Part shown: positions 49,550 to 58,698 of the stretch, piece after piece | How positions within the stretch are numbered: the first letter of the stretch is position 1 | Layout: each line of letters begins with the position of its first letter | Source: Oscillospiraceae bacterium | GTDB taxonomy: Bacteria; Bacillota; Clostridia; Oscillospirales; Ruminococcaceae | DNA: 64,000 nucleotides | Assembly (NCBI GenBank): GCA_004555865.1 | Contig: SFJO01000011.1 | Coordinates: 1 to 64,000, forward strand | Reading direction: 5' to 3' | Translations under genes and position numbers: made by a program | The notes under the pieces: generated by a model | Seen by the model: the letters and a program-made list of their open reading frames with translations, nothing else | Told to the model about the DNA's origin: nothing | The model's database searches: none

Positions 49550-52500
49550 ATGAAGCCGCTGGTGACGGACCTGTGGCCCCAGTTTGGGGAGGACCCGACC
49601 TTTGCTGCAAGCTTTGCCCAGGTGCTGGTGGACCGGGTAGAGCAGCTGCGCCAGAGCAAGCAGATCCACATCTATCTGCGGGGGCCTGTGCCGCTGGCCG
49701 CCGCCCTGCGCAAGCAGCTGGCCCTGTCGCTTGCTTCTGCTTTTGCGGGGTTTGAAGTCTCCGTGTACGGCCTGTTCCCCTTTGGGCAGATCACGCCGTC
49801 CGCCGTGATGGACCTGATCGAGGAATTGAAGGAGGAGGGGCTGCCGGTCAACGGCTTTTTGGATAAAAGCCGGGTGGATTTGGAAGGCAGCCAGCTGACC
49901 ATTCATCTGCGCACGGGCCTGCACATTCTGGAAAGCATTGGCTTTGGCGACAAGCTGGCCCAGCGCGTTGAAAACCGCACCGGGGTACTGCCCACCGTGA
50001 AACTGGCCGTGGAGCAGGCGCTCAGCAACCAGGCCTGGGAGGAGCACATCCAGCAGAAGGTGCCGGTGACAGCCTTTGTGGAAAAGAAGCAGACGGCGGC
50101 ACTGAAGATTCCCGGCCTGGATCTGACGGACAAGCCGGTGGAGGTGTTCCACGGCAAGCTCTTCAAGCCGGAGGCATTGCAGCCCCTGAAGGATATCGGC
50201 GGCGAAGGAGGCAAGGTGACGGTGTGGGGCGAGGTGTTCGCCAGCGAGGTGAAGGGCAACTTCCGCAAGATCTACACCGTTTCCATCACCGATTACACCG
50301 GCTCGGTGAACCTGAAAGTCCGCGCCCAGGAAGGGGAGGACTGCAGCAAATGGGAGGGCCTGAAGCCCGGCACCACGCTGGTGATCAGGGGCGACTGCGC
50401 CTTTGACAAATACGAGCGGGACTATGTGGTGTATCCCTACGATGTGCTGACCGTGGAGCGCAGGCAGCGGGAGGACAATGCCCCCGAAAAGCGGGTGGAG
50501 CTGCACCTGCACACCAAGCTCTCCAGCATGGATGGCTTCTGCGATCCGGGCAAGATCGTGAAGCTGGCGCACCGCATGGGCCACAAGGCCATTGCCATCA
50601 CCGACCACGGCGTGTGCCAGGGCTACCCCGAGGCCATGCTGGCCACCGATGACATCCGGAAAAAAGATCCGGACTTCAAGCTGATTTACGGCTGCGAGGC
50701 CTACTTTGTGGATGATATGATCCCCGTTGTGTACGGCAAGGGGGCCAGCGGCCCGCTGAGCGGCAGCTTTGTGGTGTTTGATACCGAGACCACCGGCCTG
50801 AACACCCAGATGGACAAGCTCATCGAGATCAGCGCCGTTCGGGTGGAAAACGGGAAGATCACCGAGGCGTTCGATACGTTTGTGGACCCGGCCATGCCCA
50901 TCCCGGCCAAGGTGGTGGAGCTGACCGGCATCAACGACGGCATGGTGGCCGGTGCGCCGGACCCGGATACGGCCCTGAAGCAGTTCCTGGAGTTCGCGGG
51001 CGACCGGGTGCTGGTGGCGCACAACGCCCACGGCTTCGACATTCCCATTCTGCAGGCGGCAGCCCGGCGGGCAGGCGTGGAATTCCGCAACCCGTACATC
51101 GACAGCCTGCCCATGGCGCAGGCGCTGTATCCGGGCCTGGGCAATTACAAGCTGGATACGGTGAACAAATACCTGGAGCTGCCCAAGTTCAACCACCACC
51201 GCGCCGGAGACGATGCGGCGGCGCTGGCGGCGATCTTCTGCAAAATGCTGGAGGATCTGGCCGCAAAGGACATCCGCCGGGTGGAGGACGTGAACACGGG
51301 CCTGGGCGGCAACAAAGAGGTGCTGAAAAAGAAGTACCATCACCTCATCATTCTGGTGAAAAACCAGGTGGGCCTGAAAAATCTGTACAAAATCGTCAGC
51401 GCAGCCCACACCGAATACTTCTTCAAGCGCCCCCGTGTGCCCCGCAGTCTGCTGAACCAGTATCGGGAGGGCCTGCTGCTTGGCTCTGCCTGTGAGGCCG
51501 GCGAGCTGTACCGGGCCATTGTGGCCGGGCGGGACATGGACGAGCTGAAGCGCATTGCCGCCTATTATGACTTCTTGGAAATTCAGCCGCTGGGCAACAA
51601 CGAGTTCATGCTGCGCAACGGCACCGTGAACTCGCTGGAGCAGATCAAGGACTTCAACCGGAAGGTGGTGGAGTTGGGCGAGGCGCTGCACCGGCCGGTG
51701 GTCGCCACCGGCGACGTCCACTTCCAGGAGCCGGAAGATGCCATCTACCGCAGCATCATTCAGGCGGGCAGCGGCTTTAAGGACGCGGACAACCAGGCCC
51801 CCCTGTACTTCCGCACTACCGACGATATGCTGGCACAGTTTGATTACCTTGGCCCGGAGATGGCCTACAAAGTCGTCATCGAAAATCCGAACCGGCTGGC
51901 AGACCGCATTGAAAACGGGTTCCGCGCCATTCCCTGGGGCACCTATCCGCCCTCTATTGAGGGGGCGGAGCAGCAGCTTCGGGATGCCACCTGGAAAACC
52001 GCCAAGGAGCATTACGGCGACCCGCTGCCTGAGCTGGTGGAAAAGCGCCTGCAAAAGGAGCTGGACTCCATCTGCGGCCACGGATACGCCGTGCTGTATG
52101 TGATCGCGGTCAAGCTGGTGGCCTATTCCAACCAGCATGGGTATCAGGTGGGTAGCCGTGGTTCCGTCGGTTCTTCGGCTGTGGCGCACTTCTCCGGAAT
52201 TTCCGAGGTGAACAGCCTGCCGCCCCACTATCTGTGCCCCAAATGCAAGCACAGCGAGTTCATCACCGACGGCAGCGTGGCCGATGGCTTTGACCTGCCG
52301 GATAAGGCTTGCCCCGAGTGCGGCACCCAGATGCTGGTGGACGGACACGACATCCCCTTCGAGACCTTCCTGGGCTTTTACGGCGACAAAGAGCCGGATA
52401 TTGACCTGAACTTTTCGGGCGAGTATCAGTCCAGTGTGCACCGCTACACCGAGGAGCTGTTCGGCAAGGAGTTTGTGTTCAAGGCGGGCACCGTGTCCGG

Positions 52501-53830
52501 CCTGCAGGATAAGACGGCCTATGGCTATGTGAAAAAGTATCTGGAGGAGCGGGGCCGCACCGTGAACCGCGTGGAGGAAAACCGGCTGACCCTGGGATGC
52601 ACCGGCGTAAAGCGCACCACAGGCCAGCATCCCGGCGGCATGGTGGTTGTGCCCAGCCACAACGAAATCTACGATTTCTGTCCCATTCAGCACCCCGCCG
52701 ACGACCGGGACAAGGGTGTGCTGACCACCCACTTTGAATTCAAATACCTGCACGACACGCTGCTGAAGCTGGACGAGCTGGGCCACGATGTGCCCACCAT
52801 GTACAAGTATTTTGAGGAAATGACGGGCATTACCATGGACCAGGTGCCCATGAACGACAAGCACGTCATCAGCCTGCTGGTGTCCACCGAGGCGCTGGGC
52901 GTGACCCCGGAGCAGATCGACAGCAAAACCGGCACCTTCGGCATTCCGGAGCTGGGCACCCCCTTTGTACGGCAGATGCTGCTGGAAGCCCAGCCCCAGA
53001 GCTTCAGCGACCTGATCCAGATTTCCGGCCTTTCCCACGGCACCGACGTGTGGAACGGCAACGCGCAGGACCTGATCAAGAACGGCACCTGCTCCATTTC
53101 CGAGGTGATCGGCTGCCGTGACAGCATTATGACCTATCTGCTGCACAAGGGCCTGGAGCCGAAGCTGGCCTTCAACATCATGGAGCTGACCCGTAAAGGC
53201 AAGGTGGCCAAAAACGGCTTCCCGGAGGGCGCCGAAGAGGCCATGCGGGAGCACGACGTGCCCGAGTGGTACATGGATTCCTGCCGGAAGATCAAGTATA
53301 TGTTCCCCAAGGCCCACGCGGTGGCGTATCTGATTGCGGCCATCCGGCTGATGTGGTTTAAGGTGTACCATCCGCAGGCCTTCTATGCGGTGTGGTTTAC
53401 CGTGCGCGGCGATGACATTGACTACGAAGCGGCCGTTGGCGGCAAGGACGTGGCCATGCGCCACCTGAAGGAGATCAACGCCCGCCTGCGGGAAGAGCGC
53501 AAGGCCAAGGACGAGGACATTCAGGTTTCGCTCCAGCTGGTGAACGAAATGCTTCAGCGCGGGTACGAGTTCCTGCCCATCTGCCTGGGTAAGAGCCGCG
53601 CCACCAAATACGTGCTGGAGGACGATAAGGTTCGCCTGCCCTATGCTTCGCTGAAGGGTGTGGGTGAATCGGCCGCCATCGCGCTGGAAAAAGCGGCGGA
53701 ACAGGGCGGATACCTCTCGGTGGAGGAGCTGCAGAACATGAGCGGCGTGTCCAGCGCGGTGATGGAAACGCTGCGTCAGGCGGGCGCTCTGGGCGATTTG
53801 CCGGATTCCAACCAGCTGAGTTTCTTCTGA
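49550..53830 (+). CDS. polC: DNA polymerase III alpha subunit, Gram-positive PolC type
   Basis: 1426 residues. In order: N-terminal domain and OB fold (VWGEVFASEVKGNFRKIYTV, about 224-310), PHP domain (VELHLHTKLSSMDGF from about 317), inserted DEDDh proofreading exonuclease (FVVFDTETTGLNTQMDKLIE about 406), second PHP part, a zinc-ribbon (CPKCKHSEF ... CPECGTQM about 897-925), and the polymerase palm with catalytic DIDLNFSGEYQ about 946. It is the main leading-strand replicase of low-GC Gram-positives. ATG with AAAGGAG upstream. Confidence 0.97.
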   Translation: MKPLVTDLWPQFGEDPTFAASFAQVLVDRVEQLRQSKQIHIYLRGPVPLAAALRKQLALSLASAFAGFEVSVYGLFPFGQITPSAVMDLIEELKEEGLPVNGFLDKSRVDLEGSQLTIHLRTGLHILESIGFGDKLAQRVENRTGVLPTVKLAVEQALSNQAWEEHIQQKVPVTAFVEKKQTAALKIPGLDLTDKPVEVFHGKLFKPEALQPLKDIGGEGGKVTVWGEVFASEVKGNFRKIYTVSITDYTGSVNLKVRAQEGEDCSKWEGLKPGTTLVIRGDCAFDKYERDYVVYPYDVLTVERRQREDNAPEKRVELHLHTKLSSMDGFCDPGKIVKLAHRMGHKAIAITDHGVCQGYPEAMLATDDIRKKDPDFKLIYGCEAYFVDDMIPVVYGKGASGPLSGSFVVFDTETTGLNTQMDKLIEISAVRVENGKITEAFDTFVDPAMPIPAKVVELTGINDGMVAGAPDPDTALKQFLEFAGDRVLVAHNAHGFDIPILQAAARRAGVEFRNPYIDSLPMAQALYPGLGNYKLDTVNKYLELPKFNHHRAGDDAAALAAIFCKMLEDLAAKDIRRVEDVNTGLGGNKEVLKKKYHHLIILVKNQVGLKNLYKIVSAAHTEYFFKRPRVPRSLLNQYREGLLLGSACEAGELYRAIVAGRDMDELKRIAAYYDFLEIQPLGNNEFMLRNGTVNSLEQIKDFNRKVVELGEALHRPVVATGDVHFQEPEDAIYRSIIQAGSGFKDADNQAPLYFRTTDDMLAQFDYLGPEMAYKVVIENPNRLADRIENGFRAIPWGTYPPSIEGAEQQLRDATWKTAKEHYGDPLPELVEKRLQKELDSICGHGYAVLYVIAVKLVAYSNQHGYQVGSRGSVGSSAVAHFSGISEVNSLPPHYLCPKCKHSEFITDGSVADGFDLPDKACPECGTQMLVDGHDIPFETFLGFYGDKEPDIDLNFSGEYQSSVHRYTEELFGKEFVFKAGTVSGLQDKTAYGYVKKYLEERGRTVNRVEENRLTLGCTGVKRTTGQHPGGMVVVPSHNEIYDFCPIQHPADDRDKGVLTTHFEFKYLHDTLLKLDELGHDVPTMYKYFEEMTGITMDQVPMNDKHVISLLVSTEALGVTPEQIDSKTGTFGIPELGTPFVRQMLLEAQPQSFSDLIQISGLSHGTDVWNGNAQDLIKNGTCSISEVIGCRDSIMTYLLHKGLEPKLAFNIMELTRKGKVAKNGFPEGAEEAMREHDVPEWYMDSCRKIKYMFPKAHAVAYLIAAIRLMWFKVYHPQAFYAVWFTVRGDDIDYEAAVGGKDVAMRHLKEINARLREERKAKDEDIQVSLQLVNEMLQRGYEFLPICLGKSRATKYVLEDDKVRLPYASLKGVGESAAIALEKAAEQGGYLSVEELQNMSGVSSAVMETLRQAGALGDLPDSNQLSFF

Positions 53831-53867
53831 AAGCGTTTTACTCGGATTCGCAGATTGCAGCGTATAG

Positions 53868-53937
53868 AAACAGCGTCCCCCGGGGCGGCGGCACACAATG
53901 TGCACGCCGCCCGGGGGGACGCTGTTTTCGTTTTTTA
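53868..53937. terminator. bidirectional terminator between polC and udk
   Basis: A very long stem, aaacagcgtcccccggggcg with its complement, capped by a gcaca/tgtgc loop, then gttttcgtttttt. Confidence 0.9.
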
Positions 53938-53961
53938 GATGAGAGACAAAGCAGATTGCGG

Positions 53962-54582
53962 TCAATCCTGCGCATTCAGGTGCCGGGCAACCCGGTGCAT
54001 CAGCATATCCAGGGCCACCTGATTGCGGCCGCCTTCGGGAACGATCAGGTCGGCCTTGCGCTTAGAAGGTTCCACAAACTGCTCGTGCATGGGCTTCACC
54101 GTGGTGAGGTACTGGTTGATCACGCTGTCCAGCGTGCGGCCGCGGCGCTTTACGTCCCGCAGAATGCGGCGAAGAATGCGCACATCGGCGTCCGTGTCCA
54201 CAAACACCTTGATGTCCAGCTGTTCGCACAGCTCCGGCACGGCAAACAGCAGAATGCCCTCCACAATCACCACCGGGGCCGGGTCAATGCGAACGGTGCG
54301 GTCGCTGCGGTTGTGCGCCCGGTAATCGTACACCGGACACTGAACGGAATGCCCGGCCCGAAGCTGCTTTAAGTGGGCGAGCAGCAGGTCGTTGTCAAAG
54401 GCGTCCGGATGGTCGTAGTTCAGCTTGCAGCGCTCTTCAAAGGGCAGGTCGTCGTGACGCTTGTAGTAATTGTCGTGGTTCACTACGGCGATCTGCCGGG
54501 GATAACGCTCTTTCAGACGGCGGGTAAGGGTGGTTTTTCCACTGCCGCTGCCGCCGGCAATGCCGATGAACATGGTTTTCAT
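53962..54582 (-). CDS. udk: uridine kinase
   Basis: 206 residues. P-loop GIAGGSGSGKTTLTRRLKER, the DNYYK motif, VYDYRAHNRSDR and VIVEGILLFAV match uridine/cytidine kinase of the phosphoribulokinase-like family. It salvages uridine and cytidine to their monophosphates. It follows the deaminase gene on minus by 46 bases. Confidence 0.93.
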   Translation of the reverse strand: MKTMFIGIAGGSGSGKTTLTRRLKERYPRQIAVVNHDNYYKRHDDLPFEERCKLNYDHPDAFDNDLLLAHLKQLRAGHSVQCPVYDYRAHNRSDRTVRIDPAPVVIVEGILLFAVPELCEQLDIKVFVDTDADVRILRRILRDVKRRGRTLDSVINQYLTTVKPMHEQFVEPSKRKADLIVPEGGRNQVALDMLMHRVARHLNAQD

Positions 54583-54628
54583 AACGCATCTGCCTTTCTA
54601 TGTACGCGCAAAGCCGCCTCAAAGGGCA

Positions 54629-55111
54629 TTACAGCTCAAAGCTGACCTGGCGGCCCTTGAGGGTGTAGGGGGTGAACTTGATGCCGGCCATCTTCATCAT
54701 GCGGCGGCTGGCAACACTGGCCGGGGTATCGTGGTACTTGTCCGACAGGTAAATCACCTCGCCAATGCCGCTTTGAATCAGGGCCTTGGTGCACTCGTTG
54801 CAGGGGAAGAGGGTCACATAAATCCGTGCGCCCTTCAGGTTGCCGTGGGCGTTGTTCAAAATAGCGTTCAGTTCGGCGTGGCACACATACATATACTTGG
54901 TGTCCAGCGGGGCGCCCTCTCGGCCCCAGGGCATTTCGTCATCGGGGCAGCCAATGGGCATGCCGTTGTAGCCCAGCGAGAGAATTTTGTTTTCGGGGCT
55001 GACGATGCAGGCCCCCACCTGGCTGTTGGGGTCCTTGCTGCGCATGGCGGTGAGCAGGGCGATGCCCATAAAGTATTCGTCCCAGCTGATGTAATCGTTA
55101 CGCTGCTCCAT
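54629..55111 (-). CDS. dCMP deaminase family protein
   Basis: 160 residues of the cytidine/deoxycytidylate deaminase fold. Zinc ligands are in CHAELNAI and PCNECTKALI, with SQVGACIVSPENKILSLGYN upstream, as in dCMP deaminases (also ComEB-type proteins). It would deaminate dCMP to dUMP for thymidylate synthesis. It sits between the reductase-like gene and udk in a minus-strand operon with a pyrimidine theme. Confidence 0.88.
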   Translation of the reverse strand: MEQRNDYISWDEYFMGIALLTAMRSKDPNSQVGACIVSPENKILSLGYNGMPIGCPDDEMPWGREGAPLDTKYMYVCHAELNAILNNAHGNLKGARIYVTLFPCNECTKALIQSGIGEVIYLSDKYHDTPASVASRRMMKMAGIKFTPYTLKGRQVSFEL

Positions 55112-55169
55112 GGTATGGTCTCCTTGCTTTGAAATGAATTTTGGTATGCGCCGAGCGGAAGGGTTCGGC

Positions 55170-56039
55170 TCAGGGCTGGGCGGCGGCCTGCCGGTCCAGC
55201 CAGCGGGCGGCGCTGAGGGCGGCCGTCAGGCCTTCGCCCACGGCCTTGGCCACCTGCAGGGGTGTGCCGGTGATGTCACCGGCGGCAAACACGCCGGGCA
55301 GGTTGGTGGCCATCTGCCGGTCCACGGTCACAAAGCCGTTTTCCGTGGCCAGGCCGGGCAGAAGCGAGTCCGGCGCAATGGAAGCCCGCAGAATGAACAC
55401 CCCCTCGCAGGGGATGGTCTGCCCGGTGAGCAGTACGCCCTCTACGTGCCCGGTGCCCAGAACCTGGCGCACACCGCCGTGCACAAAGGCAACGGTCGGG
55501 TTCAGCTCCGGCGGGCGCTGCGCGGCCACAAAGGTGACGGGGCAGCCGATGCCGGCCAGAAAATTGGCCTCGTGGGCGGCATCCGGCGCAAGCCCCCACA
55601 CAACCACCGGCTTGCCGCGGTAGAGCATTCCGTCACAGGTGGCGCAGTAACTCACGCCCCGGCCCAGAAGTTCGGCCTCGCCGGGGACCGGCGGCGCTTT
55701 GGACACACCGCAGGCCAGAATCAGGCTGCCGGCGTCCAGAATGTCTCCGCCGAAGTTGACCAGAAAGCGGCCGCCCAGGGGCATCAGGTTGGCCACCCGG
55801 CCCTCCTCGGCCTCAATGCCAAGCGAGCGGGCGTGGGCGGCAAAGGCCTCCAGCATGGCCGCACCGGTTAGCCCGGGCAGGCCCAGATAATTGTCGATCT
55901 GTTCCGCCTTGGCCAGCAGGCCGGGGGCGGCCCCCAGCACCCGCACGGTTTTGCCCCGCTGGCGCAGATTGATGGCGGCCGAAAGCCCCGCCGGCCCCCC
56001 GCCGATCACGGCGCAATCCAATTTTTGCTCCTGCATCAT
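55170..56039 (-). CDS. thioredoxin reductase-like FAD/NAD(P) oxidoreductase
   Basis: 289 residues from the ATG at 56039 (GGGAGG 7 bases upstream). FAD site CAVIGGGPAGLSAAINLRQR, a redox-active pair in GVSYCATCDGMLY, an NAD(P) domain whose glycine motif is eroded (VVWGLAPDAAHEANF in place of GxGxxA), and the closing GVFAAGDITGTPL. The family includes TrxB and ferredoxin- or flavodoxin-linked forms; the changed nucleotide motif makes the electron donor uncertain. No thioredoxin gene lies nearby. Confidence 0.82.
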   Translation of the reverse strand: MMQEQKLDCAVIGGGPAGLSAAINLRQRGKTVRVLGAAPGLLAKAEQIDNYLGLPGLTGAAMLEAFAAHARSLGIEAEEGRVANLMPLGGRFLVNFGGDILDAGSLILACGVSKAPPVPGEAELLGRGVSYCATCDGMLYRGKPVVVWGLAPDAAHEANFLAGIGCPVTFVAAQRPPELNPTVAFVHGGVRQVLGTGHVEGVLLTGQTIPCEGVFILRASIAPDSLLPGLATENGFVTVDRQMATNLPGVFAAGDITGTPLQVAKAVGEGLTAALSAARWLDRQAAAQP

Positions 56040-56090
56040 GCAACATCCTCCCGGGCTGCGAAAAAACGCAACCGCTTGTTCTGAAAATTT

Positions 56091-56119
56091 ATTATAACAC
56101 AGCATGGCCGGGGTGACCA
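56091..56119 (-). promoter_or_regulatory. promoter of the minus-strand reductase operon
   Basis: On minus, an extended -10 TGtTATAAT (TATAAT at plus 56091-56096) with a weak -35 TGGTCA (56114-56119), spacer 17. Confidence 0.6.
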
Positions 56120-56216
56120 TCCCTTATGCGCGGTGCTTTTTGATAGGGTGTGTGCATATAGTTTCTCAGGGCAGGCGGAACCTGCACGAGGCCGCCGGAA
56201 ATGGGAGTGTTGCGCA

Positions 56217-56504
56217 ATGAAGGGGAATATGGAAGAGCGGGCGGTGCTGCTGGCCCGCTACATGGTTGAGAATGAGGCCACCGTGCGCGCGGCGGCCGGG
56301 CAGTTCGGGGTGTCAAAATCCACGGTGCACAAAGATGTTTCGCAGCGGCTGCGCCGTCAGAACCCCGGCCTGTACCGGGAGGTGCGGAAGGTGCTGGCCC
56401 GCAACAAGGCGGAACGGCATTTGCGGGGCGGGCAGGCCACCCGTGAAAAATACGCCCGAGCCCGCGCCGCCTGTGACAAACGCCGGAAAAACGGCGAATT
56501 GTGA
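56217..56504 (+). CDS. spoIIID: sporulation transcription regulator SpoIIID
   Basis: 95 residues from the ATG at 56217 (GGGAG upstream). The helix-turn-helix FGVSKSTVHKDVSQRL and the basic tail RHLRGGQATREKY match SpoIIID closely. In spore formers it is a mother-cell DNA-binding protein acting between sigma-E and sigma-K stages, and sigK is in this window too. A CATATAGT at 56155-56162 resembles a sigma-E -10, but I cannot place a convincing -35. Confidence 0.93.
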   Translation: MKGNMEERAVLLARYMVENEATVRAAAGQFGVSKSTVHKDVSQRLRRQNPGLYREVRKVLARNKAERHLRGGQATREKYARARAACDKRRKNGEL

Positions 56505-56563
56505 GTGTTTTACGAAAAGAATGGCTTTGCATTGCTCAAATTCAACAGAGTGACGGATTTTCC

Positions 56564-56592
56564 TTGTGCAATCAGGCGGGATGCGGTACAAT
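56564..56592 (+). promoter_or_regulatory. promoter of the PPK2 gene
   Basis: TTGTGC (56564-56569) and TACAAT (56587-56592), spacer 17, about 48 bases before the ATG. Confidence 0.65.
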
Positions 56593-56639
56593 AAGGCCAT
56601 ACACAGGGCCAGAACCCCTGCAAAAAGGAGGATGCCGCA

Positions 56640-58106
56640 ATGCTGAAGGATTGGATGCCCCGCCCGGCCGGGGAACAGAACGAGCAGAAGGCCCGGCTGA
56701 AGCGGAGCCGGGAAGAGCTGGCAGCGCTGCAGATGAAACTGAAGGAGAACAAGCTGCCGGTACTGGTGCTGGTTGAGGGCTGGGGTGCGGCCGGCAAGGG
56801 CAGCCTGATCCGCTCGCTGATCAAGGAGCTGGACCCCCGGTTCTTCCAGGTGGTGAACATGGGCCGCCCCACCCCCGAGGAGCAGCGGTATCCCTTTTTG
56901 AAGCGGTATGTACAGACCATTCCCGAAGAGGGAAAGATCGTATTTCTGGATTCCGGCTGGATGGACGAGGTGGTGCGCCAGCGCCAGCAGAAAACCATTG
57001 ACAGCGGCGAATATGAACTTCGGCTGCAAAGCACCGAGGTGTTTGAGCGGCAGCTGGTGGCCGACGGGTATCTCCTGGTGAAGCTGTTCCTGCACATTGA
57101 CCGGGCCACCCAGAAAAAGCGGCTGGAGGCGCTGGCCGCCGATGAGGATACGGCCTGGAGGGTGAGCGAAAACGACCGCTGGCAGCAAAAGCATTACGGG
57201 TGGGCGATGGATTGCTTTGATGAATATCTGGAGGCCACCGACACGGCTTGGGCGCCCTGGAAGATCCTGAACGGCGGCGATGAGGGCGGCGCCCGGGCCG
57301 AAGCGGCGGAGTATCTGTGCCGCTGCATCCGTGCCGCGCTGGCCAAGCGCCCCGGCGAGGGCATGATGCCCGATGCCCACTGGCCGCTGCTGCCCATGCT
57401 GCCCCTGAGCCGGATTCCGCTGGACGTGAGCCTGCCGGAGGAGGAGTACCGCCGTCGCCTGAAGGAATGCCGGAAAAAGCTGGCCCGGCTGCACAACCGG
57501 CTGTACCGCAAAAAGGTTCCGGTGGTCATCCTGTACGAAGGCTGGGACGCAGCAGGAAAGGGCGGCAACATCAAGCGGCTTGCCGGTGCGCTGGACCCCC
57601 GCGGCTACGAGGTGGTGCCCATTGCCAGCCCCACCCCGCCGGAAAAGAGCCGCCATTACCTGTGGCGCTTCTGGACCCGGCTGCCCAAGACCGGGCACAT
57701 TGCCATTTTTGACCGAAGTTGGTACGGCCGGGTGATGGTGGAGCGGCTGGAGGGCTTCTGCACCGAGGCCGACTGGAAGCGGGCTTACAACGAGATCAAC
57801 GAGTTTGAACGGGAGCTGACCCAGTGGGGCGCCGTGGTGGTGAAATTCTGGGTGCAGATCGACAAGGATACCCAGCTGGCTCGTTTCAACGACCGGCAGA
57901 ATACCCCCGAAAAGCAATGGAAAATCACGGATGAGGACTGGCGCAACCGAGAAAAGTGGGACGCTTACGAGCAGGCGGTGGACGAGATGCTGCAAAAAAC
58001 CAGCACGGCCAACGCCCCCTGGCACATCATTGAATCGGTGGACAAGCGGTATGCCCGCATCAAGGCGATGGAGATCGTCATTGATGCCATTGAGCGGGCG
58101 CTGTGA
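56640..58106 (+). CDS. two-domain PPK2 family polyphosphate kinase / polyphosphate:AMP phosphotransferase
   Basis: 488 residues with two tandem PPK2 domains. Domain 1 (about 1-240) has Walker A EGWGAAGKGSL and a changed Walker B FLDSGWMDEV. Domain 2 (about 265-488) has canonical EGWDAAGKGGNIKRL, the FDRSWYGRV Walker B, and the lid ARFNDRQNTPEKQWKI. Two-domain PPK2 proteins (class II, PAP-like) convert AMP plus polyphosphate to ADP, with catalysis in the C-terminal half. AAAGGAGG precedes the ATG. No ppk1 or ppx is in the window. Confidence 0.9.
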   Translation: MLKDWMPRPAGEQNEQKARLKRSREELAALQMKLKENKLPVLVLVEGWGAAGKGSLIRSLIKELDPRFFQVVNMGRPTPEEQRYPFLKRYVQTIPEEGKIVFLDSGWMDEVVRQRQQKTIDSGEYELRLQSTEVFERQLVADGYLLVKLFLHIDRATQKKRLEALAADEDTAWRVSENDRWQQKHYGWAMDCFDEYLEATDTAWAPWKILNGGDEGGARAEAAEYLCRCIRAALAKRPGEGMMPDAHWPLLPMLPLSRIPLDVSLPEEEYRRRLKECRKKLARLHNRLYRKKVPVVILYEGWDAAGKGGNIKRLAGALDPRGYEVVPIASPTPPEKSRHYLWRFWTRLPKTGHIAIFDRSWYGRVMVERLEGFCTEADWKRAYNEINEFERELTQWGAVVVKFWVQIDKDTQLARFNDRQNTPEKQWKITDEDWRNREKWDAYEQAVDEMLQKTSTANAPWHIIESVDKRYARIKAMEIVIDAIERAL

Positions 58107-58107
58107 T

Positions 58108-58136
58108 TTGACAGCCCACGCAAAATGCGCTATACT
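58108..58136 (+). promoter_or_regulatory. promoter of the TPP-regulated transcript
   Basis: TTGACA (58108-58113) and TATACT (58131-58136), spacer exactly 17. The start site would be just before the riboswitch. Confidence 0.85.
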
Positions 58137-58139
58137 GAA

Positions 58140-58231
58140 CCCGACAGCAGGGAGCCCCGGCGGGGGCTGAGAGGAAGCAGCGGCTTCGACCTGCCGACCT
58201 GATTTGGATTATGCCAACGGAGGGACTGTCG
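58140..58231 (+). promoter_or_regulatory. TPP riboswitch (THI element)
   Basis: Contains the conserved ggggctgagagg, the junction segment gacctgatttggattatgcc and aacggaggga, in the right order and spacing for the thiamine pyrophosphate aptamer. A terminator hairpin follows at 58248-58296, so TPP should stop transcription before thiW. Confidence 0.95.
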
Positions 58232-58247
58232 AAACCACGGATGCGCA

Positions 58248-58296
58248 GCACCCGGATCGCCGCCCCGTTGCGGGCAGAGGTCCGGGTGCTTTTTTT
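58248..58296 (+). terminator. expression-platform terminator of the TPP riboswitch
   Basis: agcacccgga / tccgggtgct (10 bp) followed by seven T. Confidence 0.88.
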
Positions 58297-58367
58297 GCGC
58301 CGATGCAAAGGCGCGTACCCCGGGAAAAATCAGGGAACAAAGCGCAAGACGGGCGCAGCGCGCCCAT

Positions 58368-58656
58368 AAAACGGAAAGGGGGATGACCGAACGGGAGACA
58401 CACGCAGGCCGGCAGGCACGGCGGGGCATTAAAACCCGCCCGTGTCAACGGATGGAGGGGGAGCGCCCTGCATCCGTGCCGGCAGGCGATGCAGCGATGG
58501 GAGGCCGTGTTCCGGCATGAGAGGGGGCCAGTAAGCCCCGACCGCCCCTGAACCAGGCATCCCGGCGCAATGGCGGCGGGTGGGTTCAGGTTGGCCTGAA
58601 AAGGCACGCTGCATCCGGTTTGTGTGCCCTGTTCGGTCGTCCGCCCTTTCTTTTTG
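58368..58656. other. large multi-stem structured element in the thiW leader
   Basis: The ends pair over about 25 bases: ggatgaccgaac (58381-58392) with gttcggtcgtcc (58631-58642), extended outward by A-rich/T-rich bases and inward by ggg/ccc and cacac/gtgtg. Inside are two domains. One is closed by gccggca/tgccggc (58408-58414, 58477-58483) and holds two hairpins. The other is closed by gatgcagcg/cgctgcatc (58488-58496, 58607-58615) and holds cctgaacc/ggttcagg and ggggc/gcccc stems. No ORF fits. It may be a regulatory or stable RNA, or a palindromic MITE-like insertion. I do not recognise the family. Confidence 0.7.
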
Positions 58657-58698
58657 ATTCTGCGGCCGCGCGGTGCGGCCTCTGAGAGGAGCCTTACG

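Noticed and set aside
49268..53965. A 1565-codon open frame on the minus strand across polC
   Set aside because: It is a mirror of the strongly conserved polC in GC-rich DNA; its translation is low-complexity (His, Gln, Gly, Val) and has no ribosome site or family motif.
58368..58656. A second TPP riboswitch or RNase P/SRP/tmRNA/6S gene
   Set aside because: None of the conserved sequence blocks of these RNAs could be found on either strand.
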